Shown: piece by piece, positions 6,465 through 7,299 of the stretch
Position numbering within the stretch: position 1 is the first letter of the stretch
How the letters are laid out: every line of letters starts with the position of its first letter
From: Beijerinckiaceae bacterium
GTDB taxonomy: Bacteria; Pseudomonadota; Alphaproteobacteria; Rhizobiales; Beijerinckiaceae
Assembly: GCA_947458675.1 (NCBI GenBank)
Contig: CANHAW010000097.1
Location: 1 to 7,299, forward strand
Reading direction: 5' to 3'
Length of the DNA: 7,299 nucleotides
Position numbers and translations under genes: made by a program
The notes under the pieces: model-generated
What the model was told of the DNA's origin: nothing
Seen by the model: only the letters and a program-made list of their open reading frames with translations
Databases searched by the model: none

Positions 6465-7299
6465 ATGGACGGCTATCTGATGGAATTCGGCGGCGCGATC
6501 CTGCGCTGGCTCCATGTGATCACCGCGATTGCATGGATCGGATCGTCATTCTTCTTCATGCATCTGGATGCCTCGATCCGGAAATCGCCCGATATTCCGG
6601 CAAGCGAAGGCGGCGAGGCCTGGCAGGTCCATGGCGGCGGTTTCTACCAGATGCGCAAATTTTATGTCGCGCCATCCTTCCTGCCCGAGGAATTGACCTG
6701 GCATAAATGGCAATCCTACTGGACCTGGATTTCCGGCTTTTTTCTTCTGGTCTGGATCTATTATGCGCAGGCGTCTCTCTATCTGATCGATCCTGCCATT
6801 ATGGCGCTGACGCCGGTGCAGGCGAGCCTGATTGGAATTGCATCTCTGGGTCTTGGCTGGATCGTCTACGATCTGCTCTGCAAATCGCGCATCGGCCAGA
6901 ATGAAAATCTTCTTGCGCTGGTGGGCTTTGGTTTCGTCATTGCCATGTCGTATTTTTTTACGCTCGTCTTTTCCGGGCGTGGCGCCATGGTCCATGTTGG
7001 CGCGCTGATGGCGACGATCATGACGGCCAATGTGTTTTTGATCATCATGCCCAATACGCGCAAGACGGTTGCGTCATTAAAGGCCGGCGAAAAACCCGAA
7101 GCGCGTTTTGCTTTCGAGGCCAAGCAGCGGTCCTCGCATAATAATTACATCACCTTGCCGGTGTTGTTCATGATGCTGTCGAATCATTATCCGGTCTTCT
7201 GGTCGAATTCGGCCGTGATTCCGCTGATTGTTTTCTTTGTCATCATTGCCGGTGCTTTCGTGCGGCATTTTTATAATGTTCGCCATTCCGATCATGCGA
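6465..7299 (+). CDS. puuD: Urate hydroxylase PuuD, N-terminal membrane domain (3' partial)
   Basis: The frame stays open to the end of the window; 278 residues are visible. PuuD is an integral membrane enzyme that oxidises urate to 5-hydroxyisourate in purine catabolism. It usually carries a C-terminal cytochrome c domain (CxxCH), which would lie beyond the window. The start MDGYLMEF matches the family, and RWLHVITAIAWIGSSFFF (14-31) is the first membrane helix. GGGFYQMRKFYVAP (57-70) and LTWHKWQSYWTWISGFF (77-93) are typical PuuD segments. About seven hydrophobic helices can be drawn (near 10-31, 85-107, 120-138, 148-170, 174-195, 229-246, 251-268). Histidines at 17, 33, 80, 177 and 241 fall in or next to membrane segments and are candidate cofactor ligands. 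A purine-rich GGGGG site at 6454-6458 precedes the ATG. It is separated from the upstream operon by the terminator, so shared regulation is not implied. Confidence 0.9.
   Translation, partial: MDGYLMEFGGAILRWLHVITAIAWIGSSFFFMHLDASIRKSPDIPASEGGEAWQVHGGGFYQMRKFYVAPSFLPEELTWHKWQSYWTWISGFFLLVWIYYAQASLYLIDPAIMALTPVQASLIGIASLGLGWIVYDLLCKSRIGQNENLLALVGFGFVIAMSYFFTLVFSGRGAMVHVGALMATIMTANVFLIIMPNTRKTVASLKAGEKPEARFAFEAKQRSSHNNYITLPVLFMMLSNHYPVFWSNSAVIPLIVFFVIIAGAFVRHFYNVRHSDHA

Noticed and set aside
6546..6995. 149-codon open frame on the minus strand inside puuD
   Set aside because: The + strand encodes conserved PuuD membrane helices here; the minus frame is a charged, low-complexity shadow.

Overview
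The window is a densely packed, single-strand (+) bacterial gene block with moderately GC-rich codon use. It looks like an alphaproteobacterium, probably Hyphomicrobiales. That placement rests on codon style, on strong GGAGG-type ribosome binding sites and on the kinds of genes present, so it is a soft inference. No RNA genes, insertion sequences, CRISPR arrays or tandem repeats were seen.

Layout: (1) 3-767, the C-terminal part of a 3-hydroxyacyl-CoA dehydrogenase-family enzyme that enters from outside the window. (2) 823-1779, a beta-keto acid cleavage enzyme (BKACE/DUF849/Kce family). (3) 1791-2777, an ACMSD-like amidohydrolase (amidohydrolase-2 family). (4) 2790-3977, an M24 (creatinase/aminopeptidase P fold) hydrolase. 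(5) 4114-5220, an ornithine cyclodeaminase/mu-crystallin family protein. (6) 5280-6260, a 4,5-dihydroxyphthalate decarboxylase-like protein with a periplasmic-binding-protein-like fold and no signal peptide. A strong intrinsic terminator follows at 6276-6307. After a roughly 160-base leader comes (7) 6465 to the window end, the membrane domain of a PuuD-type urate hydroxylase, cut off by the window.

Genes 1-6 are co-directional, mostly with short gaps (11-12 nt between genes 2/3 and 3/4; 55, 136 and 59 nt elsewhere), and end at one terminator. They read as one catabolic operon. The chemistry suggested is C-N bond hydrolysis (M24, amidohydrolase), NAD-dependent processing of an amino or imino acid (OCD family), decarboxylation, oxidation of a 3-hydroxy acid to a 3-keto acid, and acetyl-CoA-dependent cleavage of that keto acid. 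I do not recognise this gene set as a described pathway, and the substrate cannot be named from sequence.

Three of the enzymes appear, by eye alignment, to have changed active-site positions. The amidohydrolase has Tyr-x-His in place of His-x-His. The M24 protein has Glu/Glu/His/His/Cys in place of the usual Asp/Asp/His/Glu/Glu metal set. The OCD homologue lacks the usual Asp-containing GxDxPGK loop. These changes, together with the unfamiliar combination of families, are the most interesting content. puuD appears to be a separate transcription unit.
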